From NCBI GenBank assembly GCA_019163175.1, contig JAFLKN010000029.1:21927-85926 (forward strand): DNA of 64,000 bases, read 5' to 3'. How positions within the stretch are numbered: position 1 is the first letter of the stretch; every line of letters begins with the position of its first letter. Source of the stretch: Prolixibacteraceae bacterium. Its GTDB lineage: Bacteria; Bacteroidota; Bacteroidia; Bacteroidales; Prolixibacteraceae. Under the pieces are notes generated by a model. The model did no database searches. It was not told the DNA's origin and saw only the letters and a program-made list of their open reading frames with translations. The position numbers and the translations under genes were made by a program. This document shows, piece by piece, positions 7,172-16,986 of this stretch.

Positions 7172-8914
7172 TTATTCATACTCTCCTATTAACACGCCCG
7201 AAACATTCCATGCACTAAAACTACCTCCTTCGTTTTTTCCTAAAGGAATAGCAACCTTAATCTGGTGTTTTCCGGGCGACAATTCCGAAACAGGACAGTA
7301 ATAAGGATTGGTGGCAGTTCCCGGACACCAGCCAGAGCGACTGTAATCGCTCGAAGTTACTCCGTTCCAGAAATTGCCTGATGCCGGATTGTATTTGCGG
7401 AATGTGGCACAATCACTACGCCAGGGGGTAAATTGAAACAGAACTTTATTATCGAGCAACACAGTGTTCATTTTCTGGTTGAATTCGTCTCCCCCACCCC
7501 AACCACCATGTCCGGTGGTGATATAGCGCATCTGAATATTTTTCAAGCCGGCGGGTACCTCAAAATTTACTTTCAGGGAGTCGTTTCCGAACATGGTTCC
7601 GTATTCTTGACCCGACATTTCCATCACGTTAAGGGTATTGAAAAGTGGTGAAATCCAGTATTTTTTCGATGGTTTATCTGATAGTTCCATGCTTCCGGGA
7701 TAATACTTTAATTTCAGACTTACCCGGTGTCCGCCTTTGTCGTAATTGCCGATGAAAACACCAATCCAGCGTTCACCCTGAAGGACTGGCAAAAGTTCGG
7801 TAACATCTTGCTTGTACAGTGTTGAGTCTTCCCATTGCTGCCCGCAAACGCTTACTTTATCATTGAATTGTCCGATTCCAAACGAAGTAAAAAAACGCAT
7901 AATTTCAACAAGTGGCGAAAAGCTTTCAGTTGCTAAAACGCCCTGATACGATTTTCCGTTTCGGGCCTGAAATACAGGCATCGTTTTGGCTCCATTACGC
8001 AAACCTTCTAAAAATGACTGTTCTTTATCGAGGGGAATCATAAAAACAGAACCTGTTCGGTCGTAAGCATCGCCATTCGAATGTTGGTAGAGTTCAACAA
8101 AAAGTTGAGTGTCATCTGGAGCAACTGGTAATTTTACTTTTTTCAGGATAACTGTTCCGGCGGAATATTTAAAAGTCTTTTCCGAATCAGTAGCTGTCGG
8201 ATTATTAATTTCATTTCCAAAACTGATCTGTTCATTGTTAAAAACAGAGACAGTTGTGATCAGATTTTCAGTAATCCGGTGTTTGTACAAAGGCAATTCA
8301 AGGCTTTCACCCATTTCGGCCGGAAGAATGGGCTCTGATTCTTTTTGCTTTAAAAATTTGATAGCAGTGGCAACAATTTCGTAATTGCCATTGCGAACAA
8401 CTTTCAGCACAAGGCCATCTGGAATTCCGTATGCCATAGATGGAGTACCTTTTACTCCCAATTCGGTGGTATACCAAATGTCGATGGAATTTGAACGAAG
8501 CGAAGTTTTAAGATGCTTGCAGGTATAACCAAGAATAACAGCGGTTTCACTGGCTTCGGTCAAAACGGGGTATTCTGAAAATACCATAGGCGTATTAATC
8601 ATTTTTCCGTCAGAAAATCGGGCAACCTGGAAGGTTTTTTTCAGAATATAATCGATATAACTGGTCTCTTTGGCAACGGTTGGCAACAATTTGCGACCAT
8701 CACTTTCTACCCACGACTTCGATGACAAATTAGAACACAGCACTTGATTTTTAGGTCCATCAGGACGCGATTTTCCGTTAACAATGGTTTGATAAGTTAC
8801 CTGAATTTCGTCAGCTTGTTTTTTTATATTAGAGAAAGCAACTGAGGTTATTCCTAAAAAAACAAGAAACAGAGAAATAACTTTCCGGAAAGATATATGC
8901 AAGGATAATTTCAT
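7172..8914 (-). CDS. Secreted PNGase F-like peptide-N-glycosidase with N-terminal GLPGLI-like region
   Basis: A signal peptide spans about residues 1-28. Residues 35-200 resemble GLPGLI-type extracytoplasmic domains (YQTIVNGKSRPDGPKNQVL, ILGYTCKHLKTSL). The C-terminal 300 residues match the two-domain fold of peptide-N4-(N-acetylglucosaminyl)asparagine amidase F: GHGGWGGGDEF with E477, PWRSDC at 497-502, SGNFWNG and RSGWCPGTATN. Such enzymes release N-linked glycans from glycoproteins in the periplasm or outside the cell. The WR-x-DC and WCPG cysteine-containing motifs are the strongest evidence. It lies downstream of a SusD/SusC pair in the same direction, which would import released glycans. 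A terminator at 8979-9009 separates the transcripts. Activity is inferred. Confidence 0.75.
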   Translation of the reverse strand: MKLSLHISFRKVISLFLVFLGITSVAFSNIKKQADEIQVTYQTIVNGKSRPDGPKNQVLCSNLSSKSWVESDGRKLLPTVAKETSYIDYILKKTFQVARFSDGKMINTPMVFSEYPVLTEASETAVILGYTCKHLKTSLRSNSIDIWYTTELGVKGTPSMAYGIPDGLVLKVVRNGNYEIVATAIKFLKQKESEPILPAEMGESLELPLYKHRITENLITTVSVFNNEQISFGNEINNPTATDSEKTFKYSAGTVILKKVKLPVAPDDTQLFVELYQHSNGDAYDRTGSVFMIPLDKEQSFLEGLRNGAKTMPVFQARNGKSYQGVLATESFSPLVEIMRFFTSFGIGQFNDKVSVCGQQWEDSTLYKQDVTELLPVLQGERWIGVFIGNYDKGGHRVSLKLKYYPGSMELSDKPSKKYWISPLFNTLNVMEMSGQEYGTMFGNDSLKVNFEVPAGLKNIQMRYITTGHGGWGGGDEFNQKMNTVLLDNKVLFQFTPWRSDCATFRKYNPASGNFWNGVTSSDYSRSGWCPGTATNPYYCPVSELSPGKHQIKVAIPLGKNEGGSFSAWNVSGVLIGEYE

Positions 8915-8978
8915 AAAATATACAGTTTGAAAGAAATGAAGATATGAAGCAAAGTAGCCAAAAGAGATGAGTTAAACA

Positions 8979-9009
8979 AAAAGAGACTGCTAAATAAGCA
9001 GTCTCTTTT
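8979..9009 (-). terminator. Terminator after susD
   Basis: Perfect 13-base arms AAAAGAGACTGCT and AGCAGTCTCTTTT with a five-base loop, 36 bases past the SusD stop. The T run on both strands makes it potentially bidirectional. Confidence 0.85.
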
Positions 9010-9044
9010 CAATTTTAAGCTTTATTTTTTGTTACTGCAAAATA

Positions 9045-10625
9045 CTATTTTACATCCCAGAAAACCTTGTTTGTAATTTTGTCTTTTGCACTCACTGTTG
9101 CGTAATTGTCCTTGTTATAAGTCTTTTCACTATCAGGATACTGCCAGCGATAAGGTGGCTGTTTCTGAGCATCCGACTGGTCAACTTCAAAGCTGAAAGT
9201 AGGAAAATCAAGACGTCTAACTTCTGACCAGTTTTCCAAAGGTTGAACCACGCTAAAATGAATCCATTTTTGAGCAGCGATCAATTTCAGTTTGGCATCT
9301 TTAGTAGTTGCCTTGCTCCAGCTAATCTGATCTTTTGCAATGTAGTCAGCAATTTCAGCATCAGTAGCAGGTGTAACTGTGCCCGATTCGTTGTTGTTAC
9401 TTACAGAGCGAAGCAAGTAGTAGTATTTAACCGAATTTGCAATACCAGCTTCGTAAGCTTCTTTAGCTTTGGTATCGTTACTTGCATTCAAATAAGCTTC
9501 AGCAACAAGGAAGTTAACTTCAGGAGTATTGATGAGAACACCTGGGAAGAATTGGTTACGGCTTAAAGTCGACCAATTGTAGCGCGATACTTTGTTGGTA
9601 AGAATAAATTCATTCTGTGCAGATGAATTCATCATTGGGTCGATACCAAAGTACTCCGTTCCGGCAGCGGTTCCAGGTTGGAACATAACTTTAAGACGTG
9701 GGTCAGTGTTGGCCTTCATGTGATCGATCATAACTTTACCAGCGAAATTACCATCCCAATCTTCCAAACCAGTCCTGAAGTTTTTAGAATGAATTGGACT
9801 AGTCAAGTCATGCACATTGATCTGAATATTTTCGCTGTTTGCAGTCAAAATCGGATAGCTTGTTGGATTGCCCAAAATAGCATTGATTTCGGAAGTTGCT
9901 CTTGTCTGGAATGCTGAAGCACCAGAAACGCGGGTAAGCAAACGAAGGCGTAAGGAGTTACAATATTTCTTCCATTTTGCCAAATCACCCTTATTTACAA
10001 AATCGGCTGTTTTGAATCCGGTTAAGATACCAGCAGACACATTAATGCTATTTAATTCATCCGAAAAAGCTTTCAGATCGTCGAGCATTTTTGTATAAAC
10101 AGCATCAGCATTATCATACTTTGGCAGCGAAATTTTATAATCACCACCGTTTTCACTCATCTTTCCAGCTTCAGTGAAAGGAATGTCTCCGTGCAAGTCA
10201 ACCACTTTCTGAGTATGATCGTAAAGATAAATGGTAGCAGCAATCACATAAATCCGTTTCAAAGTTTTTTCAGCTTCAGGCAATTCTTTGAAAACATTTT
10301 CGAATTCGCGGTATTGGGCTAAAAAATTGTAATAGTTACCCCATCTGTCGTTTACAGCTCCTGAACCAGGTACATACTGTGCAGTTGCATTTACCCAGCC
10401 AACTGATTGTGTCCAGCGGTTGCTTGTAATACGATGAACTACAAAATAGTTCCAATAATCAGGCATAACATAGCCTAGGTTCGATTGTAGAAAACCTGTA
10501 AATTGTTTTTCTACCATGGTGACCGATATCTTTGAAGGATCGGCGTAGCTCTTTTCAAATTCGGTTTTTTCGCAAGATGCCAAAACCATCAGGGCTGAAA
10601 TTAAAACCAGAATAATTTTCTTCAT
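9045..10625 (-). CDS. SusD-like outer-membrane lipoprotein
   Basis: A surface glycan-binding lipoprotein that works with the SusC channel. The start was chosen at the ATG at 10625, giving a clean lipoprotein signal MKKIILVLISALMVLASC with the lipid-modified cysteine at residue 18; a GTG 33 bases upstream would overlap the end of susC. Features of the SusD/RagB second subfamily include YWNYFVVHRITSNRWTQ, YREFENVFKELPEAEKT, TQKVVDLHGDIPFTEAGK, and a conserved C-terminal half with EVNFLVAEAYLNASN and NWSEVRRLDFPTF. The length is 526 residues. It follows susC after 32 bases, as is usual. Confidence 0.9.
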   Translation of the reverse strand: MKKIILVLISALMVLASCEKTEFEKSYADPSKISVTMVEKQFTGFLQSNLGYVMPDYWNYFVVHRITSNRWTQSVGWVNATAQYVPGSGAVNDRWGNYYNFLAQYREFENVFKELPEAEKTLKRIYVIAATIYLYDHTQKVVDLHGDIPFTEAGKMSENGGDYKISLPKYDNADAVYTKMLDDLKAFSDELNSINVSAGILTGFKTADFVNKGDLAKWKKYCNSLRLRLLTRVSGASAFQTRATSEINAILGNPTSYPILTANSENIQINVHDLTSPIHSKNFRTGLEDWDGNFAGKVMIDHMKANTDPRLKVMFQPGTAAGTEYFGIDPMMNSSAQNEFILTNKVSRYNWSTLSRNQFFPGVLINTPEVNFLVAEAYLNASNDTKAKEAYEAGIANSVKYYYLLRSVSNNNESGTVTPATDAEIADYIAKDQISWSKATTKDAKLKLIAAQKWIHFSVVQPLENWSEVRRLDFPTFSFEVDQSDAQKQPPYRWQYPDSEKTYNKDNYATVSAKDKITNKVFWDVK

Positions 10626-10657
10626 GTTAATATCTTTTAATGTTTTAAACATGTTCA

Positions 10658-13600
10658 CTAAAAACTAAATCTTAATGAAGCACCGAATGTACGTGTAGCC
10701 GGGTTGGTACCTGCATTATTAACTGTCTGGAACCATCTTGAACCTGCAGTGGTTTGCTCAGGGTCAATATCTTTAAGTGTCCGATAGATAAAGAATAAGT
10801 TACGTCCGAATGCCGAAACCTGCAGATTTTTCAATCCCATTTTCTGAACTAAACTTTTTGGAAGGTTATACATCAAAGACAGCTCTCTCATTTTCACGTA
10901 GCTATTTTCTTTAATGAACAATTCATAACGGGTATTTGGGCTATATTGTGGTCCACCCCAGTTGTAAACATTGAAGTAGTATTCCTGAGAAGAAGCAATG
11001 TAGTCGTTCTTTGTACCATCGGCTTTTACACCTTCCAAGATACGACCATCATGATAGACAAATTCTCCGCTAGGACCAGCCGTTCCACTGGTTAAATGGC
11101 GAACTTTGGCAGCATCAATATAATAAGCCAAACCACCGCTTTCAGCATCACGTTTATCCAAAGATTCTTCCAACAAACCACGGCTGATCATCCAGTTTAC
11201 GGCAGTTGGCATAACATGGCCACCATAACGGAAATCAACAACAGCTTCCATTGTAAAGTTTTTGTACGTAACATTATTAATTAAACCACCGGTTACTTTG
11301 GGCATAGCGTTACCAACTTTTACCCATTTATTGGCATCTACTTTATAAAGTCCGTTTGGATCTACAACCAAACCACCATTAGCGTGCTGAAGAACTGGGT
11401 GTGAATAGAAATCACCCATAGGCTGACCTACAACTGATCTTAACTGAGCAGCTGAACCATCATAATCGGCATGTAGCAATTCAGTAGCGCCATCAGTCAA
11501 CTTTTCAACTGTATTTTTGTAGTTGGCGAGGTTCAAACTAACATTCCAGCTAAGATCTTTTGTATCAATAACTTTTCCTTTCAACATAAGCTCAATACCT
11601 GAGTTTCTTAATGTCCCAATGTTAGTTAGAACAGAAGTTGCTCCTGAACTTGCAGGTGTAGTAAGTGGCAAAATCTGGTCAACGATTTGAGCATTGAAAT
11701 AAGAAAGATCAATACCAAAACGGTTTTTAAAGAACATAGTCTCAACACCGAATTCATATTCATGTTTTTCTTCCGGTCTGATTGCATCATTTCCAAAAGA
11801 TGTAGGTATTGTTGTATAAAGGACTGGTTGTCCGCCAACTGCCTGAACGCCCAAAGTGTTTTGGTTATAGGCAATATTCGCTCTGTATAAATCAGGATAG
11901 TTACCTACAACACCCCATGATGCGCGAAGTTTAGCGTACTCTACATACGATGGCAAAGTAAAAGCTTCGCTCAAAAGTAAACTGGCGTTAACTGATGGAT
12001 AAACGAATGCATTGTTATCGGGATGCATGGTTGAAGTTCTGTCCCGGCGGATAGTTCCTTCAAGGAATGCATAACCTTTATAATCAAAGTTCAAGGTTCC
12101 AAGAAAAGCATCTTTTACCAAGTTTGAACGCGAAGATCCGCTATTTGCAGTATTTACAGAAGCAGCTATATCAAACAAATTTTCAGTGCTCAAACCGTCT
12201 CTAGTACTACGACTTAAAGTTTGTTTAATTTCTTTAGTTGCGGTATAACCTCCTAATACGCTAACACTCAAGTCATCATTAACTTTTTTGGTATAGGTAG
12301 CCATCACATCACCATAAAGAATGCTGTAGAGACCTGAAGACATAGAGAATCCTCCTGAATTACCAAAAGCAAGCGGAATGGTATTTGGATTTCTTTGTTC
12401 AGTTTTTTCTGAAGTAAAATCGGTAGCTATCCTTGCTCTAATTTTAAAATCTTCAGTCACCTGCCAGCTATTGGTTAAGTTACCCATAACACGGTTACTG
12501 GTTTCATCCAATTGCACGCGATATGTATTCCATAAAAAGTCGAAAATATCGCCTCTAAAGCCTGAGAATTTGATGTTTTCGTTCGGAGTCAAACTCTGGT
12601 TTGTACCAGTTACATGTCGGTAGCCTAAACTTGTCTGATAAACAGGAAGATACCATGCAGCATTGTCAAAACGGGTCATCATACCACCAAAGTTGTTCCA
12701 CAAACGGTCAACGCTATATGGACGATTGTGTGTATTTTGATTGATATAATTCACAACCAAATCAACAGTATACTTTTTTCCCAATTTAAATTTGGAATTC
12801 AGGTTGACAATATTTCTGTCATTTTCCGCATTTGGACTAACAGCAGTATTGTCTTGACGAGTAAGAGAAAGTCTGGTATTTGAATTTTCAGTACCAATTG
12901 ACATAGCTACTGTAGTATTTGAATTGACAGCCGCCTGAAACAATGCGGAGTAGCTGTCCTTTTGTGCTGACCAAGGTCTGATTTGACCATCCCAACCCAT
13001 TACTTGAGTAGTTCCATCAAAAGCAGGACCGAAGTTAAGGTTAGTAGCAACATGGCCTCTTGTTTCTTTTGTTCCGTCGCCATTTTTATCATACCATAAC
13101 CAACCGGCGGCATCCTGTCCGGCATTGGCAATAAATGTTGGATATCCAGGTCCGTACTTGTTTTGGTAACGTGGAAGATAAGCCACGTTATCAACCGAGT
13201 AGTTGGAAACAACATCTACACTAAATCCTTTTGTTCCTTTTCCGCTTTTGGTGGTGATGAGAACAACACCGTTAACAGCTTCTGAACCATAAAGAGCAGC
13301 AGCGGAAGCACCTTTCAAGATTGAAAGACTTTCAATATCTTCCGGGTTCAAATCAATCAAACCGTTACCACGTAAACGTTGGTCACCCCAATAGTCGTTG
13401 TTGTTTACCTCACCGTCGCGGATAGGCATACCATCAACAACGATCAATGGTTGACTCCTACCTGTAATAGAGTTTACACCACGGATGTTAATATTTACAG
13501 CACTGGTTGCACCACCAGGAGCAGCTGAAATTCGAACGCCGGGAGCCTTACCATAAAGAGATGAAGCAAAGTTTGTTGAAGCAACCTTGTTCAATTCAAC

Positions 13601-13981
13601 TGCTTGAATTGTACTCATGGCATACCCCAAAGCTTTTCTTTCTTTGGTAATGTTCATAGCTGTAACAACAACCTCGTTAAGACCAATGTCTTCAGAAGTC
13701 ATTTTCACATTAATCGAAGTACGATTATTCACAGCTTCATTAACAGTACTCATTCCAATGAATGAAAAAACAAGAGTAGATTTTCCTGAGGCGACTTTAA
13801 TTGAAAATTTACCCTGAGCATCGGTAATAGTACCGTTAGTTGTTCCTTTTTCTGATATAGTTACACCTGGTAACCCTATACCATCAGAATCGGAAGTCAC
13901 GGTTCCCGATACCGAAAATTGTGCAAAGGCACTCCCTATGAGCGCCATACACATTACGGTCAACAATAAAACCTTTCGCAT
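10658..13981 (-). CDS. SusC/RagA-family TonB-dependent outer-membrane transporter
   Basis: A TonB-dependent channel of 1107 residues. The signal peptide is about residues 1-20 (ending SAFAQ), followed by a CarboxypepD-regulatory-like domain (SGTVTSDSDGIGLPGVTISEKGTTNGTITDAQGKF, split here by reading position), the SusC linker DIGLNEVVVTAMNITKERKALGYA, a plug with IRGVNSITGRSQPLIVVDGMPI, and a 22-strand barrel ending in the terminal aromatic residue F (ASLRFSF). It forms an outer-membrane pair with the SusD lipoprotein. The imported ligand is unknown; the neighbouring PNGase F-like protein suggests glycoprotein glycans or glycopeptides. The ROK regulator gene ends only 52 bases upstream. Confidence 0.95.
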   Translation of the reverse strand: MRKVLLLTVMCMALIGSAFAQFSVSGTVTSDSDGIGLPGVTISEKGTTNGTITDAQGKFSIKVASGKSTLVFSFIGMSTVNEAVNNRTSINVKMTSEDIGLNEVVVTAMNITKERKALGYAMSTIQAVELNKVASTNFASSLYGKAPGVRISAAPGGATSAVNINIRGVNSITGRSQPLIVVDGMPIRDGEVNNNDYWGDQRLRGNGLIDLNPEDIESLSILKGASAAALYGSEAVNGVVLITTKSGKGTKGFSVDVVSNYSVDNVAYLPRYQNKYGPGYPTFIANAGQDAAGWLWYDKNGDGTKETRGHVATNLNFGPAFDGTTQVMGWDGQIRPWSAQKDSYSALFQAAVNSNTTVAMSIGTENSNTRLSLTRQDNTAVSPNAENDRNIVNLNSKFKLGKKYTVDLVVNYINQNTHNRPYSVDRLWNNFGGMMTRFDNAAWYLPVYQTSLGYRHVTGTNQSLTPNENIKFSGFRGDIFDFLWNTYRVQLDETSNRVMGNLTNSWQVTEDFKIRARIATDFTSEKTEQRNPNTIPLAFGNSGGFSMSSGLYSILYGDVMATYTKKVNDDLSVSVLGGYTATKEIKQTLSRSTRDGLSTENLFDIAASVNTANSGSSRSNLVKDAFLGTLNFDYKGYAFLEGTIRRDRTSTMHPDNNAFVYPSVNASLLLSEAFTLPSYVEYAKLRASWGVVGNYPDLYRANIAYNQNTLGVQAVGGQPVLYTTIPTSFGNDAIRPEEKHEYEFGVETMFFKNRFGIDLSYFNAQIVDQILPLTTPASSGATSVLTNIGTLRNSGIELMLKGKVIDTKDLSWNVSLNLANYKNTVEKLTDGATELLHADYDGSAAQLRSVVGQPMGDFYSHPVLQHANGGLVVDPNGLYKVDANKWVKVGNAMPKVTGGLINNVTYKNFTMEAVVDFRYGGHVMPTAVNWMISRGLLEESLDKRDAESGGLAYYIDAAKVRHLTSGTAGPSGEFVYHDGRILEGVKADGTKNDYIASSQEYYFNVYNWGGPQYSPNTRYELFIKENSYVKMRELSLMYNLPKSLVQKMGLKNLQVSAFGRNLFFIYRTLKDIDPEQTTAGSRWFQTVNNAGTNPATRTFGASLRFSF

Positions 13982-14033
13982 AAGTTTTAATTTAAGTTTA
14001 ATAAATAAAAAATAATCACTAAATAAATCTAGT

Positions 14034-15275
14034 TTATAAGTTAAATCCGGTAAAATTCATTTCTGTAAAAACTTTTTGGAAAACCATTTCGGAGGTGCCC
14101 AATAATGCAGACTGATCGCCCATATCGGAAACGATAATAGTTGTATTCCCAGAAATTTTTTCAAGACACAATCGGTTTAATGACTGCTGAATGGGAGATA
14201 AAACGTACTGTCGGGCCTTTGATAGTGGGCCGCTTAACAGGATGACCTCAGGATTGAGTAACTGAATGATATAAGACAATCCCTTTCCCATCCCTTTCCC
14301 AATTTCATTTAAAATAGAAATGCAAAACTCATCTCCCTGACGGGCTGAAATAATTACGTCTTCAGGCGTTATCTTCTCCGGACTATTTTTAAATTTGTTT
14401 ATTAGGGAAGATATTTCGTTATTGTCAAAACCTTGTTTTACAAGCTTCATAATTGTATTTGAAGAAGCAATTGTTTCGAGACAACCACGTTTACCACAAA
14501 TGCATAAATCACCATTTTCAATCATCGGAATATGTGAGAACTCGCCAGCAAACCCATTATTCCCACTATAAAGCTGTCCATTTACAAAAATCCCTAACCC
14601 AAGTCCCCAGCTCCAGTGAATAATAATAGCATCTTTATATTCCTTTGCAGCACCAAAGTGAAATTCTCCATAAGCATGCATACGGGCATCATTATCGATG
14701 TGCACCAACTTGCCAAAGCGATGTTTCAAATCACGGCTAATGCTTTGACGCTTTTTATCTTTTATAGTGTAGTTAATCCCCGATTTGGAGTCAACTAATC
14801 CTGGCATATCAACACCAAGGCCATAAATTTTTTCGTTTGGTATATGATTATCAACGATTAGCTTTTGTGCTGATTCAAACAATTTATCAACCAAAAGTGG
14901 ATCATCAATGTGTGTGTTAATTTCGATAATGGGTGTAACAAATTTATTGTAGCAGTCGAGAATAGCCATACTGGCGGAGTAACGCGCAAAATCGCATGAT
15001 ATGACATAAAATCCATCTTCAGGCAAACCGTACAGGGCAGGTTTACGCCCCCCACTCGATTCTCCAATTCCAAAATTTTTCACATAACCCGATGAAACCA
15101 AATCGTTCATTAAGGCAATGCATGTAGGTAAGCTTATTCTTAACCATTTGCTAAGTTCTGGGGCTGATACATTCCCGTGCGTATGAAGCAAACCTAGAAT
15201 TCGCTTTTTCTGCTTAATTTTATTCGATTCAGAAGCTGATCTGGATCTAGAATCTGTGTTTTCGGTTTGAATCAT
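14034..15275 (-). CDS. ROK-family transcriptional regulator (NagC/Mlc/XylR type)
   Basis: The N-terminal winged helix (residues about 20-85; KKRILGLLHTHGNVSAPELSKWLRISLPTCIALMNDLVSSGYV, interrupted by no break) precedes a ROK sugar-binding domain. That domain includes GLGVDMPGLVDSKSGI, a NDARMHAYGEFHFG segment, and the zinc motif CICGKRGCLETIAS. This architecture senses a free or phosphorylated sugar and represses cognate uptake genes. It lies directly upstream of susC in the same orientation and so probably controls the SusCD/PNGase locus. An A/T-rich inverted repeat (15278-15305) at its own start is a candidate operator. Confidence 0.88.
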   Translation of the reverse strand: MIQTENTDSRSRSASESNKIKQKKRILGLLHTHGNVSAPELSKWLRISLPTCIALMNDLVSSGYVKNFGIGESSGGRKPALYGLPEDGFYVISCDFARYSASMAILDCYNKFVTPIIEINTHIDDPLLVDKLFESAQKLIVDNHIPNEKIYGLGVDMPGLVDSKSGINYTIKDKKRQSISRDLKHRFGKLVHIDNDARMHAYGEFHFGAAKEYKDAIIIHWSWGLGLGIFVNGQLYSGNNGFAGEFSHIPMIENGDLCICGKRGCLETIASSNTIMKLVKQGFDNNEISSLINKFKNSPEKITPEDVIISARQGDEFCISILNEIGKGMGKGLSYIIQLLNPEVILLSGPLSKARQYVLSPIQQSLNRLCLEKISGNTTIIVSDMGDQSALLGTSEMVFQKVFTEMNFTGFNL

Positions 15276-15277
15276 TG

Positions 15278-15305
15278 TTTAGTTAATATTAAATACTAAA
15301 TTAAC
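15278..15305 (-). promoter_or_regulatory. Candidate operator of the ROK regulator
   Basis: Overlapping inverted repeats TTTAGT/ACTAAA (15278-15283, 15295-15300) and GTTAAT/ATTAAC (15282-15287, 15300-15305) lie 3-30 bases upstream of the start codon. NagC/Mlc-type operators are A/T-rich palindromes of similar size, so autoregulation is plausible but unproven. Confidence 0.3.
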
Positions 15306-15420
15306 GATATCAATATTTTTGGTAAAGTTATTAAATTTTTTTATTAAGTATCAATTAAAAATTAACTAATTAAAATTCTTTATAACACATTTTAACATTA
15401 AAGGTTTAGATATTACAAAA

Positions 15421-15468
15421 AAATATAACCGGTAGGAATCCTTAAAAAGATTCCTACCGGTTATATTT
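15421..15468 (-). terminator. Strong terminator after the efflux operon
   Basis: Perfect 20-base arms (15421-15440 and 15449-15468, core ACCGGTAGGAATC / GATTCCTACCGGT) with an eight-base loop. It lies 19 bases beyond the TolC-type gene stop. Confidence 0.9.
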
Positions 15469-15486
15469 TCGGTATCTGTATGAAAT

Positions 15487-16986
15487 TTATTTTGCGCCTA
15501 AAGGATTCACATAGCTGATTTTCTGATTATTATCAAAATCATAGAGTGTCAGAATACGAAGTCTGTAATAAGCCTCCCAATATGTTTGGAGGGATCGGAT
15601 ATAATCACGTTTAGCATTTTCGCGTTCCGAAAGCGCGATATTTAGGTCTGTTATTGTTATTTCTCCATTCTGGAATTGCTTCAAGGCAATCTGGTAACCA
15701 CTTTCTGAAACTTTATCGGCTTCCTTAGCAGTTATCAGCTGATCTTTCATCAATCCAAACTGTTCAACCTGAACCACAACACTTCGCTCAAAATCTTCAC
15801 GATCTTTATTTACATCGTAAAGAACCAAATCACGTTGCGATTCGGCAAGCTTTACCGATGAGGCCGATTGCCCCCAATCCAGAATCGGAATACTTAAAGC
15901 CAGTCTTAAAGTTTGTTGACGCTCGGGTTGCTCATAAACACCAGCAAACGACTGAGCACTGTTCGACAATCCATAACTTCCCTGTAATGTAGCACTTAAA
16001 CCATTACTGCGCTTGGCATTCAACAAATCGCGATCGGCTTCAATCAGTCTCCTTTTATATTCCGATCCTTCTTTTCGGTTCGCCCTAGCCTCTTCCAATG
16101 CTTTTTCAAGATTAATATCATACAAGGTTATATCGAGTGGCATTTGAAGTTCGATTTTCTGATCCTGAGAAAGCCCGATGTATGATTTTAATTCAAAATC
16201 AGCATTTTTTAAATCCATTTTAGCCTGACTCAGCGACTTTTGTGCATTCAAAACAGCCAATTGATTGCGTGCAAAATTATTCTCCGATATTTTTCCCAGC
16301 TCCTTTTTGGTCTGCGCAATCTTCAGATTGTTTGTACTGTTTTTCAGGTTGCTTTCTGCCAAATTGTAATTAGTCTGAACCATCAAATACCTGAAATATC
16401 TATAGACAGTATTTAGAGAAATCTCTTCAACTGTTTCAATGAAATTTTTCTGAGCCTCATCGTAAACTAAAGGCTCTGTTTTTTGCTGCCATTTCAACCA
16501 ATTAATGGCAAAAATAGGTTGATAAAAACCAAATGAAAAAGGACTTCCGGAGAAATCAATCGTTTCTTTATTGTAATCCTGAAACCTGATTGCCGATGTA
16601 GAAGCATAAAGATAAGTTCCGGTAAGTGGAATTGATTGATTAAGCGCCAGCCTTGCCGAAGTCGATAAATTGGTAACCTGCTTAAATTCAAGACTTCCAT
16701 CGGGCTGGGTAACACCAACAGTCGATTTATTAAAGTCAGGCAAAGTACCAGACAGCACCAGTTGCGGTCTGTTGCGTGTTTTAAAGTTCTTCCACCTCCA
16801 GTAATAATTCACATTACGGTTTTGTGCATATTTTATTGATGGAGACTCTTCGATAGCCAAAGAAACTACATCTTTAAGATCAAGGCTATATTGTAGTGTA
16901 TCCTGGGCTTGGACATGCGTTACTGAAATCATCAAAAAACAGAAGATGATCGTGGACAAACTCAATATTCTAACTATCCGTTTCAT
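15487..16986 (-). CDS. TolC-family outer-membrane efflux protein
   Basis: A 499-residue outer-membrane factor that forms the exit duct of a tripartite exporter. It has a signal peptide (residues 1-27, ending VQAQ) and two long coiled-coil repeats typical of the OEP family: the first contains AESNLKNSTNNLKIAQTK and NQLAVLNAQKSLSQAKMDLK, the second SVKLAESQRDLVLYDVNKD and ITITDLNIALSERENAKRDYI. The start codon overlaps the stop of the adaptor gene by four bases (16983-16986), so the two are translationally coupled. No inner-membrane pump gene is adjacent. Confidence 0.9.
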   Translation of the reverse strand: MKRIVRILSLSTIIFCFLMISVTHVQAQDTLQYSLDLKDVVSLAIEESPSIKYAQNRNVNYYWRWKNFKTRNRPQLVLSGTLPDFNKSTVGVTQPDGSLEFKQVTNLSTSARLALNQSIPLTGTYLYASTSAIRFQDYNKETIDFSGSPFSFGFYQPIFAINWLKWQQKTEPLVYDEAQKNFIETVEEISLNTVYRYFRYLMVQTNYNLAESNLKNSTNNLKIAQTKKELGKISENNFARNQLAVLNAQKSLSQAKMDLKNADFELKSYIGLSQDQKIELQMPLDITLYDINLEKALEEARANRKEGSEYKRRLIEADRDLLNAKRSNGLSATLQGSYGLSNSAQSFAGVYEQPERQQTLRLALSIPILDWGQSASSVKLAESQRDLVLYDVNKDREDFERSVVVQVEQFGLMKDQLITAKEADKVSESGYQIALKQFQNGEITITDLNIALSERENAKRDYIRSLQTYWEAYYRLRILTLYDFDNNQKISYVNPLGAK

